Shown: piece by piece, positions 1-11,060 of the stretch
Position numbering within the stretch: the first letter of the stretch is position 1
Layout of the letters: every line of letters begins with the position of its first letter
Assembly: GCF_020921035.1 (NCBI RefSeq)
Contig: NC_063157.1
Span: 21,779,015-21,843,014, forward strand
Direction: 5' to 3'
Source of the DNA: Rhodamnia argentea
Taxonomy: Eukaryota; Streptophyta; Magnoliopsida; Myrtales; Myrtaceae
DNA: 64,000 nucleotides
Notes under the pieces: model-generated
The model's database searches: none
What the model saw: only the letters and a program-made list of their open reading frames with translations
What the model was told of the DNA's origin: nothing
Position numbers and translations under genes: made by a program

Positions 1-1854
1 AAGCCATGCGAGTGGCCCCTTTGGCGGTTTCTTAATTTTCGCGCTCTTTCCTTTTTGCCTTGTGGGGATTACCGCCAACCTTTTGCTAACCGCCCCGATC
101 GTGGCTCCTTTCGCGCGCTTCTTCCGTCTTTCAAGGAAGATGCCGCCAAAACTTTCTCTGACACGTAGCATCCCTGAAGCTCTTCCGAGTCCGTCTTCGG
201 TGCTCTTACCCGTATGTGATCAAAACTCTTGCTCGTCATGTGGCCCTCACCTAGGGGGTAACCTTAGGTGTTAACACGTGCATAATGGACATATTCATAA
301 ACCGAATTATTTTTATTAAGTATGGTTAACAAGCGTGCCGTCGGATTAGCCAATATAAGAGGGGGGAAAATTGAAAGAGAAAATTGACTATCAAGGGCCG
401 AGATATCTGGTTATAGTACACTACAATCTACATGTAGCCTAGTTAGACCCAAAATCGTCAATGATGTCCTCGGTCTTGTCAAGTAGAACTACGTCTAATT
501 TCAATAAGGAAAGCAACGAAAGTCAAAGATTGAAATTGTATGTAGTTCGAGTTGGAGAAGCGAGGGCATATATTACGTAGCTCATATTGAATTATACATT
601 GCAAACTACCATTGAAAGTCTTTTACGTTGTCATATTGGACTAGTAGCTGGCAATCTATAGCACCATCTAGTTTTTTTTTTTTGGGGGTGGAAATTGTAG
701 CATCTAGTTTAGGGAGTATTTTATTAGAGTTCCTCTCGATTTAAGTCTCAGTAAAAACAAAATCGCAAGAAAATGACAGCTGGCGAATTTACACGACATA
801 CTAGTGATATCCAATCATTTCAGTCAGATTTGATTTAAGATTAAAAGTTACGGTTACAAATAGTTTTAAATAGGATGAGCAAGTTGGACTAATCAAACCC
901 GAAATCGCTCGGGATGGACTGAACCGGCGGTCCCGTTCCCAATCCTTAAAATTGGAACCGGTTTTCGATTCTAGAGGGCACAAGACCGGACCGGATCGAA
1001 AGATTTGTTTATTTTCCACTGTGTTGTTCTTGTCTCGTAGAATTTCTTGAGACTCGGGGGGAGTTCGTTGGCTGTTGCTAGTCTCACTAAGCACGAGGTG
1101 TTGTAGAGCCCTAGAAAATTATTCAAGAAAGGGATGCCCCAGCGGATGATCCTCTTCTCAGCCCGAAGTTTCAGCAGAAGGTTTCAATTGCTACAAGTTT
1201 GGTTTTGCGGCGTATGCCCTTCGTCAAGAACCACTACACCGGGCAAATCGAGAAGAATCTTTCTCTTGAATCTCTTCCTTCTTCGCCGGATCTTTCGTGC
1301 CTTTCCTTTTCCGTACAACAAGCTTCTCAAACAGATCGTAACTTATGCCTAGGATGCTGGTGCTCTTACTCCAAGAATAGACCTTGATCATCGGCATTAC
1401 ATCGCTACATTGCTTGAGGTGCCTATTTGCTTCCACCATTCTCACAACTTTCGAATTTTTTGCCGTGGACAACTTTGGGTTATTCAAGTTGTGGAATGAA
1501 ATGCCGATGTCTTGATTTGTTGTTCCACTTCCCGGACTGGTTCCATGCGACCTCTCAGGAACCGATCACTCCTAGTTTTAAATGTACATTTAGGAGGGAT
1601 AAAGGGTAGATATATAATGAATTCATGCTTTTTTGATTTTTTTTCTTGCAAATTTTGGTACTTTGAATAAGCTATCATTAAGATTTACATACTTATTGTC
1701 ATTATTAACCAGAGAAGTGGATATACATTGAGCATATATTCAGTTTCTTTGACCTTTTGATAAAAAAAAAATCTAACATTTGATAAATGGAAAAGATAAA
1801 AAAAGAGAAGTTCAAAACACTGCCTATTTAAAATGATAATCTACAAATCGGATG
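1..1854. other. Intergenic, no recognised gene
   Basis: I see no gene family here. Short reading frames at 1134-1352 (+), 1224-1487 (-) and 1427-1609 (+) overlap each other on opposite strands, show no domain and lack a coding pattern I trust. The stretch 880-1000 is rich in GGTTCCGGTT/CCGGACCGG-like words, a composition seen again near 9.1, 9.5, 48.8 and 62.7 kb, and may be the end of a degraded DNA transposon. Short poly-T tracts occur at about 670 and 1630. Confidence 0.6.
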
Positions 1855-2410
1855 GGGAAAATTATCCAAAAAGTGATAAATTTAGTATAATTGTACTAAT
1901 TCTGTCTTAAATAATTTTTTTTGCCAAATCAGTCCTAAAATTTTTGCATTTGTGTCAATTTAGTCTATTTGGCCGATCGGTCTTGATTTGACCAATTTTT
2001 TAAAATTTTTTAGTCAATTAATTTATTTCCTTTTTTCTTTTCATTCTCTTTCTTTTCTCTCTTCCTTCTTCCTCCAGTCGGCTATTGAGCCTGGCGACTA
2101 GCTAAAGGCGTAGGTCGGCGAGGGTCGACCTCACCTCTGGCCGGTCGTCGGGCTTGACAACCGACTGGAGAAAGAAGGAAGGAAAAAACAAAAGAAAGAG
2201 AAATACAACGAAAAAGAAAATAAGCAACTAAGTAAATTCAAAAAATCTTAAAATATTAAAATTAGCCATGTCGGCGTTGGACGCCCATATGAACCGAATT
2301 GGCACAAATGCAAAAGGTTGATGACTAAATTGGCAAAGAAAAAAATGATTTAAGATTGAATTGGCATAACATCAATAGGTTTATAACTGTTTTAGTAATT
2401 GTTCCCATAA
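1855..2410. repeat. Foldback (long inverted) repeat, copy 1
   Basis: The left arm (about 1855-2030) and the reverse complement of the right arm (about 2230-2410) share the same phrases: a run resembling 'caatttagtcctaaacc', then 'tttgcatttgtg', then 'caattcagttcat'. Between the arms, pyrimidine-rich (2030-2070) and purine-rich (2165-2225) tracts pair with each other. The GC-rich core is also palindromic: CTCCAGTCGG at about 2072 faces CCGACTGGAG at about 2161. The whole would fold into one long hairpin. There is no coding capacity, and termini and target duplications could not be fixed by eye. A MITE/foldback DNA transposon is the likely nature. Related copies lie at about 4050, 5605, 12120 and 63610. 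Confidence 0.7.
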
Positions 2411-4049
2411 GAAGTAACTGGCCAATGACCTACTTTTCATTTAAAAATTACTTCTTTGCGTAATACGTTTGGAAGCACTTAGATGACTTGAATGACACAG
2501 GTGAACATAAGATAAGTCATTACGATTTTGCTACTGATCCAATTATTTTGGAGCACACTTCGTTAGTTTTTTTTTTTTTTTTTTGGGGGGTCCAAAACAC
2601 AGTTTGTTAGTTACACGTCGAGAAATTAATGACATAATCACATGTGGTAAAAGTCAAATTATATAAACCTGATTAACGTGAATTCAAATTCATCAATCTT
2701 TTCTTAAATTGAGCTGTATTTTCTCATACACATAGTGCACTGCAATGGGCATAACAAACGAAATTTTTAGACAATTGCATAAAAATGATAGAAAAATACA
2801 CAAAGAAAATCGAAATTTTGTCATATTGCGGTAAAATCAGTCGATATTGAAAAATTCACGAACGGCCTCCCCATAGATTCCCCCAACATTAGACAGTTGA
2901 CTCTCGGTGGCTCCAACCCACACGGCCCACTATAGGTTTGGGCTGGGTCAAGGCCCAGAGAATCAGGGCCCATAGCCTGCTCATTGTTATTACTCTTGGC
3001 CCCAAAACAAATAGCCAGCCCGTCACCAAATTAATTCACGAAATCATAGCATGATGCATGACCATGAATGACGAGGCAGTCCCCCATTGGCCCGTGGCAT
3101 GCTCGTTCATGACATGTAAATGCCTTTATCTAATAGTTTAAACTAAATATACCAATCAGTTGAATGCTCAATTTCAATATGGTACGGACATTCGACAATT
3201 AATTATATGCCAATTATAACGTCACGCCGATCTATAACTATATAGCCGAAGTATGGATATTGCATGGGCTAGGAAGAAATAGGATTTTGACCGAATTTGT
3301 GATTGAGGCCAGGCATCACTGCCCCCCCCAAAAGAAACTAAGTTAAGCCCCGGTATGCTTAACACCATGCGTGCTTTCGGATTAAAAGCATATGATAATC
3401 GAAGTGATATTGAGTAGAAAAATGATTATCTGATTGTCTTATTTCGTTATGAGATTAACAGCATGTATTGGGTTACAAAAAAAATAAAAATAACAAATAC
3501 TAGAAATTATTGTAGGGTTCACTTGTTCAAAAGTTTGTGATCCACATGTCACTCTCAGAGTTACCGAAAAACTACTATGGTAACAAAATCCTATAAGAAT
3601 TATCCTTCTTTTCATTCTACCAAAGAGCTGTATCTTTCAAGATTTTAGATCAAACAGGTTAAAAAGTGATGTATGGAATCCTACCAATGCTTTTTTTTGT
3701 GTGTGTGTGTGTGTAATAACAACGTTGTATTACCCAAAAATTAAAATAAAATAAGGTGAATTTTGGGGTCTAGAATATTGGAACACGTGGCTTTAACCCA
3801 TGTAGTGGACCCCATCAATACTCAGTAGTCCCGTGAAATTCAGTGAATTAATGAAGTACTGCCCATGCCTATCCTATCTTGAAATAAAGAATCCAGCCAG
3901 TGGCCTGGGAATACAATGCAATGTAACTTATCTGCTTCTTGTCTGACAATGGAGTTTGAGTTCATCGAAATGAGTTTTAATCAGATAGGGTTCGTTCAAA
4001 CTTTTTAATAAACCAAATTCAATCTTCATAGACTCTTTGGAGTAGAATT
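2411..4049. other. Intergenic, AT-rich
   Basis: No gene recognised. It holds a poly-T tract near 2570, a short GT microsatellite at about 3697-3714, and one GC-richer patch (2924-2972) with three GGCCCA words, listed separately. No reading frame with recognisable content crosses this interval. Confidence 0.6.
2924..2972. promoter_or_regulatory. Cluster of GGCCCA (site II-like) words
   Basis: GGCCCA at 2924-2929, AGGCCCA at 2951-2957 and GGGCCCA at 2966-2972 fall within 50 bases, with a TGGGCT at about 2939-2944. In plants TGGGCC/GGCCCA elements are TCP-bound site II motifs common in promoters of ribosomal and other housekeeping genes. No gene starts nearby on either strand, so this may be an orphan promoter remnant or chance. 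The call rests on motif density alone. Confidence 0.3.
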
Positions 4050-4690
4050 ACAAAAAGAAAAAGAAGTCATAAACCTATTGAAATTATGCCAATTCAGTTC
4101 CAAACTTTTTTTTTTTGGCTAATTTAGTCCTAAACCTTTTGTATTTGTGTCAATTCAACTCATTCGGTCAATTTTAGCCGGTCGGTGCTTGCGACATGAC
4201 ATTGTCGGCGCTAACATGAACTTTTTGAATAATATTTTAGTATTCTATATTTTTTTTCCTTTTTATTAGTTCTTTTCTGCAGGTTTTTTTTTTTTTCGGG
4301 ACTTAGGCCCAAGAAGGCAGTCGGTCGACCCTCACGACCCACAAGCAAGGGCCGAGTACGCCTTCGCCTAGGCAAATCTGGCCAACGCCGCGACGCCACT
4401 AGGCGAGGTTCTCCAGCCCTAAGTGGAGGGGGAAAAAACTAAAGAAAGTAAAAATGAAAAACAGAAAATAATTATGTAGTATTATAAAACAATTCAAAAT
4501 ATATTGATATATTATCCAAAAGTCAACGTCGGCGTCAACAGTGCCACGTCAACATTGACCAACCAAAATTAGCTCTATGTATCGAATTGACATAAATACA
4601 AAAAGCTTTCTGACTAAATTAGAAAAAAAAAATTTAGAAGTGAATTGGCAATTACAATAGATTTATGATTTTTTTTTATTTTTATTTTTT
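4050..4690. repeat. Foldback repeat, copy 2
   Basis: It has the same architecture as the 1.86-kb copy. The left arm (4050-4205) carries 'ccaattcag' and 'tagtcctaaacctttt'. The right arm (4500-4690) carries the complementary order, ending in 'gaattggca' followed by 'tagatttatg'. The core (about 4300-4425) is GC-rich with GGTCGACC and CGGCG words, flanked by T-rich and A-rich tracts that pair. The arms are more diverged than in copy 1. No protein-coding content. Confidence 0.65.
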
Positions 4691-4828
4691 ATTATTGTCT
4701 CCGTTTAGGGTGAGAACTCATTAGAAAAAGCTTTTACTAATTGTCTGACAACATGAAAGCGGCTATATTCCAAACACGTGCACTCATCAATGGTGAACTG
4801 ACCTTGGCTGACAACTATTTCATCATTT

Positions 4829-4876
<48 letters not shown>

Positions 4877-5604
4877 TTACTGTTCGAGCGTGGGTCGGGG
4901 CTTGGTTGGCCAGCGTGAGCCTACTACACCTGCCTATCCAGCGGTAGCCAATCGAAATTGACATGGAGTCTATATTTCCCACCATCATCCCGAAGTTGAG
5001 AGAGAATATTTTTCTTCTCTTCGTCTAAGGGAATACCCTCAAATTTTTACATCTTAGAGTTAAGACGAAGTAGTTTAAGGACTGGCTTAGTTCCAAGGAA
5101 TCAAAATGAACATAAACAAATACTAAAATAACAAATAAATTAAGAATCAAGCAGAGAAAGGAGACAGGCAATGTGGCCCTCTTACTTTTTAGGCGCATCG
5201 CACCAAGATGAATCTTTGCTACGCAAAAGCCTCTGTTTCACTTTTAGTTCTAAAGATTGCAGATCAAGCTTTGCATCTATAAAACACACAGGTAAAGCAA
5301 ACCATCACTTGTGCATAAACATAAAATAATGTCATTGATCAGTTTACGATTCTTATGGCCACTGTGTAAGTTCCCTCTTGCACTTTTAAGTTTGGTGCGG
5401 CCGGCGCGAGCAACTCCAGCTATTATTATTGGAGCAGGGCATACGATAAATTCATATTGTAATGTGCAGATCAGTATGAAATATTGCGCGACACGATGCA
5501 TGGCTGTAACCCTACTATATCGCATTATCGTCATCGACAATTCAGGAAGACATCGCGGTCTTCCTGTTACAAAATTACTCCCCGACCATTAGACATTGAC
5601 TAAT
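4691..5604. other. Intergenic, no recognised gene
   Basis: Apart from the CT microsatellite there is nothing recognisable. Reading frames at 5277-5540 (-) and 5311-5592 (+) overlap on opposite strands and resemble no family I know. Confidence 0.55.
4832..4873. repeat. (TC)n microsatellite
   Basis: An uninterrupted CT/TC dinucleotide run of about 42 bases. It is far from any recognised gene. Confidence 0.95.
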
Positions 5605-6150
5605 CTCGGCAAGGAATATTATACCAAAAGTCCTAAACATGTTGCACTTTTACCACTTTAGTCCTAGATATTTTCATATTTTGCAATCGAGTCCATCATG
5701 TCAATTTTGTAAACAAATCGTTGACATAGAAGCCATTTGTCAATGTCAACAATTTTTTATAATTTTTCCCTCCACATGCTACTGTCGGGCCTTGTCGATG
5801 GCCAACGGAGGTTGTCGCCCAGGCCGGCCTCAAACGAGGGACGCCTAGGCCCGGGCCGAGGGCGGCAACCTCCGTCGGCCAACAACAAGGCCTGGCATTG
5901 GCTGGTAGAGAGGAAAAAGGTAAAAGGGAAAAAAAATAAAACAAAAAAAAACAAGTATAGAAGGAAAACATTAAAAATTTTGAAAATTTGAGAATATTAA
6001 TAGATTGTTCTCGTGCCATGTTGCGTAGAACCTGTTATTGTTTAAGTCAGCGATTTTTTGTCAAAATTGTTGGAATGAATTCAATTGATAAATTTTGAAA
6101 ATCTTTTAGGATTGAATTGACAAAAATGTAATAAATTTTAAAAAATTTAG
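5605..6150. repeat. Foldback repeat, copy 3, with a near-perfect core hairpin
   Basis: AT-rich arms (5605-5755 and about 5960-6150) carry 'tagtccta' on the left and 'taggattgaattgacaaaa' on the right in inverted order. The core is strongly palindromic: the stretch around GGAGGTTGTCGCCC (about 5807-5820) faces GGGCGGCAACCTCC (about 5860-5873), with a GC-rich loop containing GGCCGGCC and GCCCGGGC words. It has no coding capacity and ends about 400 bases before the ATL gene start. Confidence 0.7.
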
Positions 6151-6534
6151 ATAATTTTCTCAATCTCCATAGCGACGGTACTCGAAATTGCATGGGTTCA
6201 TTCTGGGGCCTCGAGTTGAGGTGAACTCGATCGGACGAGACTCGATAAATTCAAGGGACGAGATGCCTCGGATGCATAATATTTGATAATTTTATTTCTT
6301 CTGGATTGCACGCGACATGTGGTCTTAGTGCTTGGCCCTCCAAAAATATCGGCGAGCCCTTGAAAGATCGTCCAACAGAACAAAAACTCTTTGCAACTGG
6401 AACTACTTGTACTGGTGCTCCGTGTCGCCACTCTTCTTTTGTCTTCGTTCACTCCCGCCACCCTCCCCGGCATGCCGCCGTCGTCGCCGCCTCCACTGCA
6501 GCCCTCGCGCTAGCGCCTGCCTCTGCTGCCAACC

Positions 6535-6996
6535 ATGGCGTCTCAAGACTCGCAGATGTTCCACTGGCACTACACGGAGCTCGACGACCGCAACTTCCAA
6601 GTCCGAGGCCACACCCTCTTCTACGTCGTCGTGCTGTTCGCTGTCGTCCTCCTCGCCGCCCTTTTCTTCCTCTACGCTCGCCGGGTCTGCAGTCCGCCTC
6701 CGGAGGCTTCCCACGGCGCCGCGGTGGATGCAGCCGTGCCTGGGCTCCCGCTGGGCCTTGACGCCGGTGCCATCGACAAGCTGCCCATCGTGCTGCATGG
6801 CGGGGCGGCGACGGGGGTGGAGGAAGCCGGCGAATGCAGCATATGCCTCGGGGCGTTCGAAGACGGGGAGAAGGTGAAGGTGTTGCCAAAGTGTGGGCAC
6901 TGTTACCACAGCGCGTGCGTTGACCAGTGGCTCGTGACTCGGTCGGTTTGCCCGCTGTGTCGGGCGCCTCTCCGAGTCGACTCGGCGGGCCCGTGA
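6535..6996 (+). CDS. ATL-type RING-H2 finger E3 ubiquitin ligase
   Basis: An intronless gene for 153 residues. ATL proteins are membrane-anchored E3 ligases that pass ubiquitin from E2 enzymes to substrates, often in defence and hormone responses. Visible parts: a short N-terminus; a hydrophobic membrane segment at about residues 29-47; the family's GLD motif ([12 protein letters not shown]) at about 77-88; then a canonical RING-H2 with spacing C-x2-C-x14-C-x-H-x2-H-x2-C-x10-C-x2-C at about 102-143, including the conserved DQWL and CPLCR. All eight zinc ligands are present. It is at the short end for ATLs, with almost no tail after the RING. The start is the ATG at 6535 in the context aaccATGgcg; an upstream overlapping frame encodes nothing recognisable. 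The gene is GC-rich relative to its flanks. Family assignment is firm; the ortholog is not determined. Confidence 0.92.
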   Translation: MASQDSQMFHWHYTELDDRNFQVRGHTLFYVVVLFAVVLLAALFFLYARRVCSPPPEASHGAAVDAAVPGLPLGLDAGAIDKLPIVLHGGAATGVEEAGECSICLGAFEDGEKVKVLPKCGHCYHSACVDQWLVTRSVCPLCRAPLRVDSAGP

Positions 6997-7874
6997 GTCG
7001 GAGACTGAGTGGGAACGAGTTGACAAGCTCAAAATATCTTGCATCTCGACCTCCCTCCACTAGCGTCTATTTCCTTAAAGGTGGATGTCGTTTTGCGTAG
7101 AGAATTGGGATTTTGTACCTCTTAACTTCTTGCAAAGCATTGATTTTTGACTGTTTTTACTTTTTAGCACTTACCAAATTAGCTGAATACCTAACGGTGT
7201 AATGGCTGGTCACCCAGCTCTCGCTGCTTAAATTTGATTTGTTCGGGCCCTTTTTGGTCGGAGAAGACTGGAACGGTCAAATTTCTAGCCTGTTGAAACG
7301 AGTCTAATGGCTAGCTGAGCTTGATTTTCTGTAAATCGGGTCTCAGTTTCTTGTGGAGGTGGAGAATACAGCATGCACCCACTCAATTACACTTTGCAAT
7401 CGAAACTTTTGGAAGATTGAAACTTGGATGGGATAGATTACGCAAAACGTAAAAGAGCATTACCCTATTTGTAAAGGAGACTTCAATCCATTATATACCA
7501 ACTTTTGTACAAGGTTTAAGCTTATTAATTTGGATACGACTCCTGAACTATCTGCGCGAACGGAGTGAGCACCATTTTGGAGAAGAATTGCTATTGACTA
7601 GCTAAGTATTTTTCTATTTCTACTTTTTTATTCATATGCTTATCACGCGTTTGATAATTTGCATGGCTCATATTTGTGCATAAATTTTTCGTACTGCGAT
7701 GAATATTCTGTATATTTGGGAAAACAAAATGCTCGATTATGTAAACAGTTAATTGTGAACTTGCTTTTCACGTGAATAATTAGCTATAATACTCTCCTAA
7801 AAGGTTATAATCACTTTCTCTGAGTAGTTGTCACTTTACATTTTGCAATAAACGGGAGGTTACTAATCATTTTG
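6997..7874. other. ATL 3' flank and intergenic
   Basis: It contains the presumed 3' untranslated region of the ATL gene followed by AT-rich DNA with no recognisable gene. The last part leads into the RPL41 promoter. Confidence 0.6.
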
Positions 7875-8045
7875 TTGGGCCAGGCCCAAAGAAGCTTCAG
7901 ATTACACCTAGAAGCCCATTGATTTCCAAGATATTAATCGCATATTACATGTTGGGCCAGGCCCACATTGGACTTCTTGCGCTTTTCCTGAGTTTGTGCA
8001 GGATCCATCCCCCAAGAATTAGGGTTTGTCACGTATGTATATAAA
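7875..8045 (+). promoter_or_regulatory. RPL41 promoter: paired site II palindromes, telo-box, TATA box
   Basis: Two near-identical 15-base palindromic elements, TTGGGCCAGGCCCAA (7875-7889) and TTGGGCCAGGCCCAC (7952-7966), each contain two opposed TGGGCC site II words. A telo-box-type TTAGGGTTT lies at 8019-8027 and TATATAAA at 8038-8045. The pairing of site II elements (bound by TCP factors) with a telo-box is the known signature of plant ribosomal-protein promoters and matches the RPL41 coding sequence starting at 8169. The pyrimidine-rich CTCTCCGTTCCTCTCC at about 8067-8082 is likely in the 5' leader. Confidence 0.8.
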
Positions 8046-8168
8046 CGCAAATTCACCTCCGTTTTGCTCTCCGTTCCTCTCCAAAACCCCTCGAAATCGC
8101 GCCTGCCGTCAGATCGGAGCTAGGGTTCTGAGGGGGAAGCAACCAGAGCGATTCGTTAACTCGTCACC

Positions 8169-8348
8169 ATGAGAGCCAAGGTATGGAAATTGACATGGCA
8201 ATTACTACTTGGTGGATGTCGATTGTAGCATTTGTTGATTTTTTTTCCCCCGGTTGTTTTGGGGGTTGATGGTGCGTGACAGTGGAAGAAGAAGCGCATG
8301 AGGAGGTTGAAGAGGAAGCGCAGAAAGATGAGGCAGAGATCGAAGTAG
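8169..8348 (+). CDS. RPL41: 60S ribosomal protein L41 (eL41), two exons
   Basis: A 25-residue protein, too short for ordinary ORF calling. Exon 1 is 8169-8180 (M-R-A-K), followed by a GT-AG intron at 8181-8282. Exon 2 is 8283-8348, giving WKKKRMRRLKRKRRKMRQRS-K and stop. eL41 is a tiny, extremely basic helix that bridges the two ribosomal subunits and is nearly invariant in eukaryotes; the translation matches the known plant form over its full length. The intron after the fourth codon is intact and in frame. The start context caccATGag is good, and the upstream promoter carries ribosomal-protein motifs. I regard the identification as certain; copy number in the genome is unknown. Confidence 0.97.
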
Positions 8349-10265
8349 ACTTCCTCATCAAGCGGGTCTCATCTCTAGTTGTGTTCTATCGTTGAGGCAT
8401 CTTACTTTTCCGGAACTAGTACTTGTTTGAAGATTAGGCTTCTCGTTTTTCGCCGCTCCAGGTCTTTCTTGTTGGATTCGAACACCTTGATGAATCCAGT
8501 TCGTAACTTTTGGCGCTTTGAATCGGCTTTAGTAGTTGAATCTCTATATTTGCTGACTAAATAATCTCCATTTTCCTTTTTTCCTTCGAATTATGCGTCC
8601 CTATTTGTGAGCTCTTTTGCCATAAAGTCGAGGTCTTTGTCCTGCAATTTACTGGGTAATATCTGAAAGGGAGGTCTTTCTGGTGATGTCGGTACAAAGG
8701 TTGCATCCTATATGTCTCTTCATTGCATACGGTTTACATTTTGTGAGCAATGACATGGGTTTCTGCACCTGTATTCTGGGGTTGATGTGGTTCATGTACT
8801 CATGCAACCAAGGGGATGTAGAAACTGGAATTGATCTCAAGTTGGTTTTGATTTGTCAGAAATTTTCTTTCAGCACTACAGGGAGCTGGAAAGGTTTGCG
8901 GTCGTAATTTGAATTAAGCCGTCCGTGGTCAATCTGAAATTTTGGTTATCTCGAGTTTCATTAAAGTTTGTCTTAGGCTGTTGTTCTGTGTCCGTCAAAA
9001 TCAACTTCCCTGTCTTCTATTCTTGTTTTGTTTCGGTAAATGAGCTCTATAAAAGGCAGCTCTCCATTCCATGTACCTTAATCCTCAGTTATTGATGTAG
9101 TTGGGCCAGTTCGATCCAAGAACCAGTTGGAATCAGCCTGTTCGATTTGGTCCCAAGCCGGTTTCAGGTGAACTGGTCTGGTTCTCATTTCTAAGAAACT
9201 TGAGCCAGCCTAAGACCAGGCAGTTTTCTAATATTGAGCTTCAACGCACGAACTATCTTCGTCACATGGGGACTTGCCGATTCTCATTCTCCCTTTGATA
9301 ACTATCCTTGTGTTGTCATCAGCAGTTATTATGCTGCAGAAGATTTCTACTTTCTTCTGTTTTTCTTCAGAATCGTTTTTGGCTTTGGTTTTGCTCTTAC
9401 AGGATAATTTGTTTTTCACAAGTTTCTCTTAGAGCAGAGGATCCCTTGAATTGTAAAACATGCAGGAATCCGTGAACTGAAATTCGCCTTGAACCTGTTG
9501 GTTCCGGGACCAGCTTGTTCCGGGAGAAGCTGGTTCTTGTTCTCGGTTTCCACTCAAGCCTTCCTGGTGGTAGTCTTGAAACTGTCCAACCGACCCATGC
9601 TCATCCATTTTAAAGCATCATTAGGGCTAACACTTAGGGGTTGTATTGGTTTACTCGATCAGAGGGAAGGCATCGAGTTGTGGGGGAATTCTAAACTGTC
9701 TTTGTCCGTGAGTGACCAAAGCAGCCAATGCCATCTTGCGAGGCATGGACATTTATAGTTCAGAAGGCTCAAGATGGTTGATCACCTTCAATCTTTATCT
9801 AAATTATACTTATCTGAGTCCCAATTTTTTGCGTTCCATCACGCCTCACATCTTGCACAAATCTGTTCAAACATCAAAAAGGCTATTTACTAGCGGTCGC
9901 AGCATTGTCCGTTTCTCTAGAAATTGTGAGCATTATCCTTCTTTTTACATCACTCCGATCGGTTTTGTGGCCCTTCACGATGGTTGAACACAGACTCCTC
10001 TGTTCTGTGAGGATCGAAGAAGATTCAGTGTGGAAAATGTAGCATGTATGTGCAGAATTGCTGCCTCCAACCTTCACTGGATGAAGTTCATAAGTTCACC
10101 ATGAGCCTGCCTCATCTGTTCTTTGCAAATGGAGAGACACATCAGAAACCCTGGTGAACTCTCGAAACATGTTATTTTGTCTATGTTATTCCTAACCAAA
10201 GCGAACCTAAAGGAAACGACCCAAAACGCTAGAGCCGGTGGCTAAGAAAAACCAAAATGACGACT
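8349..10265. other. RPL41 3' flank and intergenic
   Basis: After the RPL41 stop comes probable 3' untranslated sequence, then DNA without recognisable genes. Two patches, about 9100-9230 and 9480-9590, are built from GGTTC/CCAGTT/GGGACC-like words typical of degraded hAT-type or related nonautonomous repeats. Frames at 8683-8907, 9489-9758 and 9712-9987 show no known domain. Confidence 0.55.
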
Positions 10266-11060
10266 TCACGGGTCTTTTGCGGTCGATGAAGATTCCGGCT
10301 GGTGGGCTCCCTGTGAAAGACCTTGTTGTGTGCACATTGTATCAATATACTTCCTAACCTCCTCTGCGATCATGCGCTTCATGATCATCACCAAGCAACT
10401 ATCATCCATTGCTGCCGCCGCTGTGCCCTTCACGTCCCCATTCCGCTTCAATGCTGGTTTTTGATCTCCGTCGTCGTGATTCGGTGCTGCCTTCTCACCT
10501 TCCAGTGCAGCTATGAGGCTCTCTCCCGGTGGAGAGAGCGTGAGCGAAGTCCTCGGCCCCTTTGGCCTCACATCTCCGTCACGACTAGTCTCGTCCGGCA
10601 GAACCCGCAAGCATTGCCTCTTGATCTCCAAGTCAGTCTCGGACTCAGCTGCGGTGTCGTGGCTCAGGTGGTGCTTCCCGGAGTTGGACTCGGAAGACAT
10701 GGACGACCGCTCGCCCGAGCGTCTCCTGCGCAGCGTCGAGTTCCAGTGGTTCTTTATTGCGTTGTCGGTCCGGCCGGGCAGGAGGCGGGCGATGGTGGCC
10801 CACTTGTTGCCGTGGACCTTGTGCGCCTCGAGGATGGTGGCGTCCTCAAGCGGGGTGAAGGGCCGGTGCTGCACCGCGGGGCTGAGCTGGTTGCACCAGC
10901 GAAGGCGGCAGGACTTCCCCGAGCGGCCGGGGATGCCGGTGCTGATCAGGGACCAGTTGCGGGGGCCGTGCTGCTCGACGAGCTGCCTCAGCGTCTCGTC
11001 CTCCAGCGGGCTCCATGAGCCCTTCACTCGGTCGGCGCCGTCGACGCCGGTGACTTTCAT
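10266..11060 (-). CDS. R2R3-MYB transcription factor, MYB44/70/73/77-like (subgroup 22)
   Basis: An intronless 264-residue nuclear DNA-binding protein. The R2 repeat (about residues 12-62) has the three regular tryptophans and reads on into [19 protein letters not shown]. The R3 repeat (about 63-113) begins HRPFTPLED, with Phe in place of the first Trp as is normal in R3, and ends [14 protein letters not shown]. After the MYB domain a [11 protein letters not shown] stretch (about 170-180) matches the subgroup 22 conserved motif, including a short EAR-like LxL. A helical [13 protein letters not shown] segment near the C-terminus matches another subgroup motif. Intronless structure also fits this subgroup. 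Its members act in stress, ABA and auxin responses. At 264 residues it is somewhat shorter than MYB44 relatives (about 300). The lysine/arginine-rich R3 end is slightly MYB1/25-like, so the exact subgroup needs a tree. Confidence 0.9.
   Translation of the reverse strand: MKVTGVDGADRVKGSWSPLEDETLRQLVEQHGPRNWSLISTGIPGRSGKSCRLRWCNQLSPAVQHRPFTPLEDATILEAHKVHGNKWATIARLLPGRTDNAIKNHWNSTLRRRRSGERSSMSSESNSGKHHLSHDTAAESETDLEIKRQCLRVLPDETSRDGDVRPKGPRTSLTLSPPGESLIAALEGEKAAPNHDDGDQKPALKRNGDVKGTAAAAMDDSCLVMIMKRMIAEEVRKYIDTMCTQQGLSQGAHQPESSSTAKDP

Noticed and set aside
1134-1678. Cluster of small frames near the left edge
   Set aside because: They conflict on opposite strands and resemble no family I recognise.
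6403-7060. Long Arg-rich minus-strand frames across the ATL gene
   Set aside because: They are antisense shadows of a GC-rich coding region; the plus strand encodes a full RING-H2 protein.
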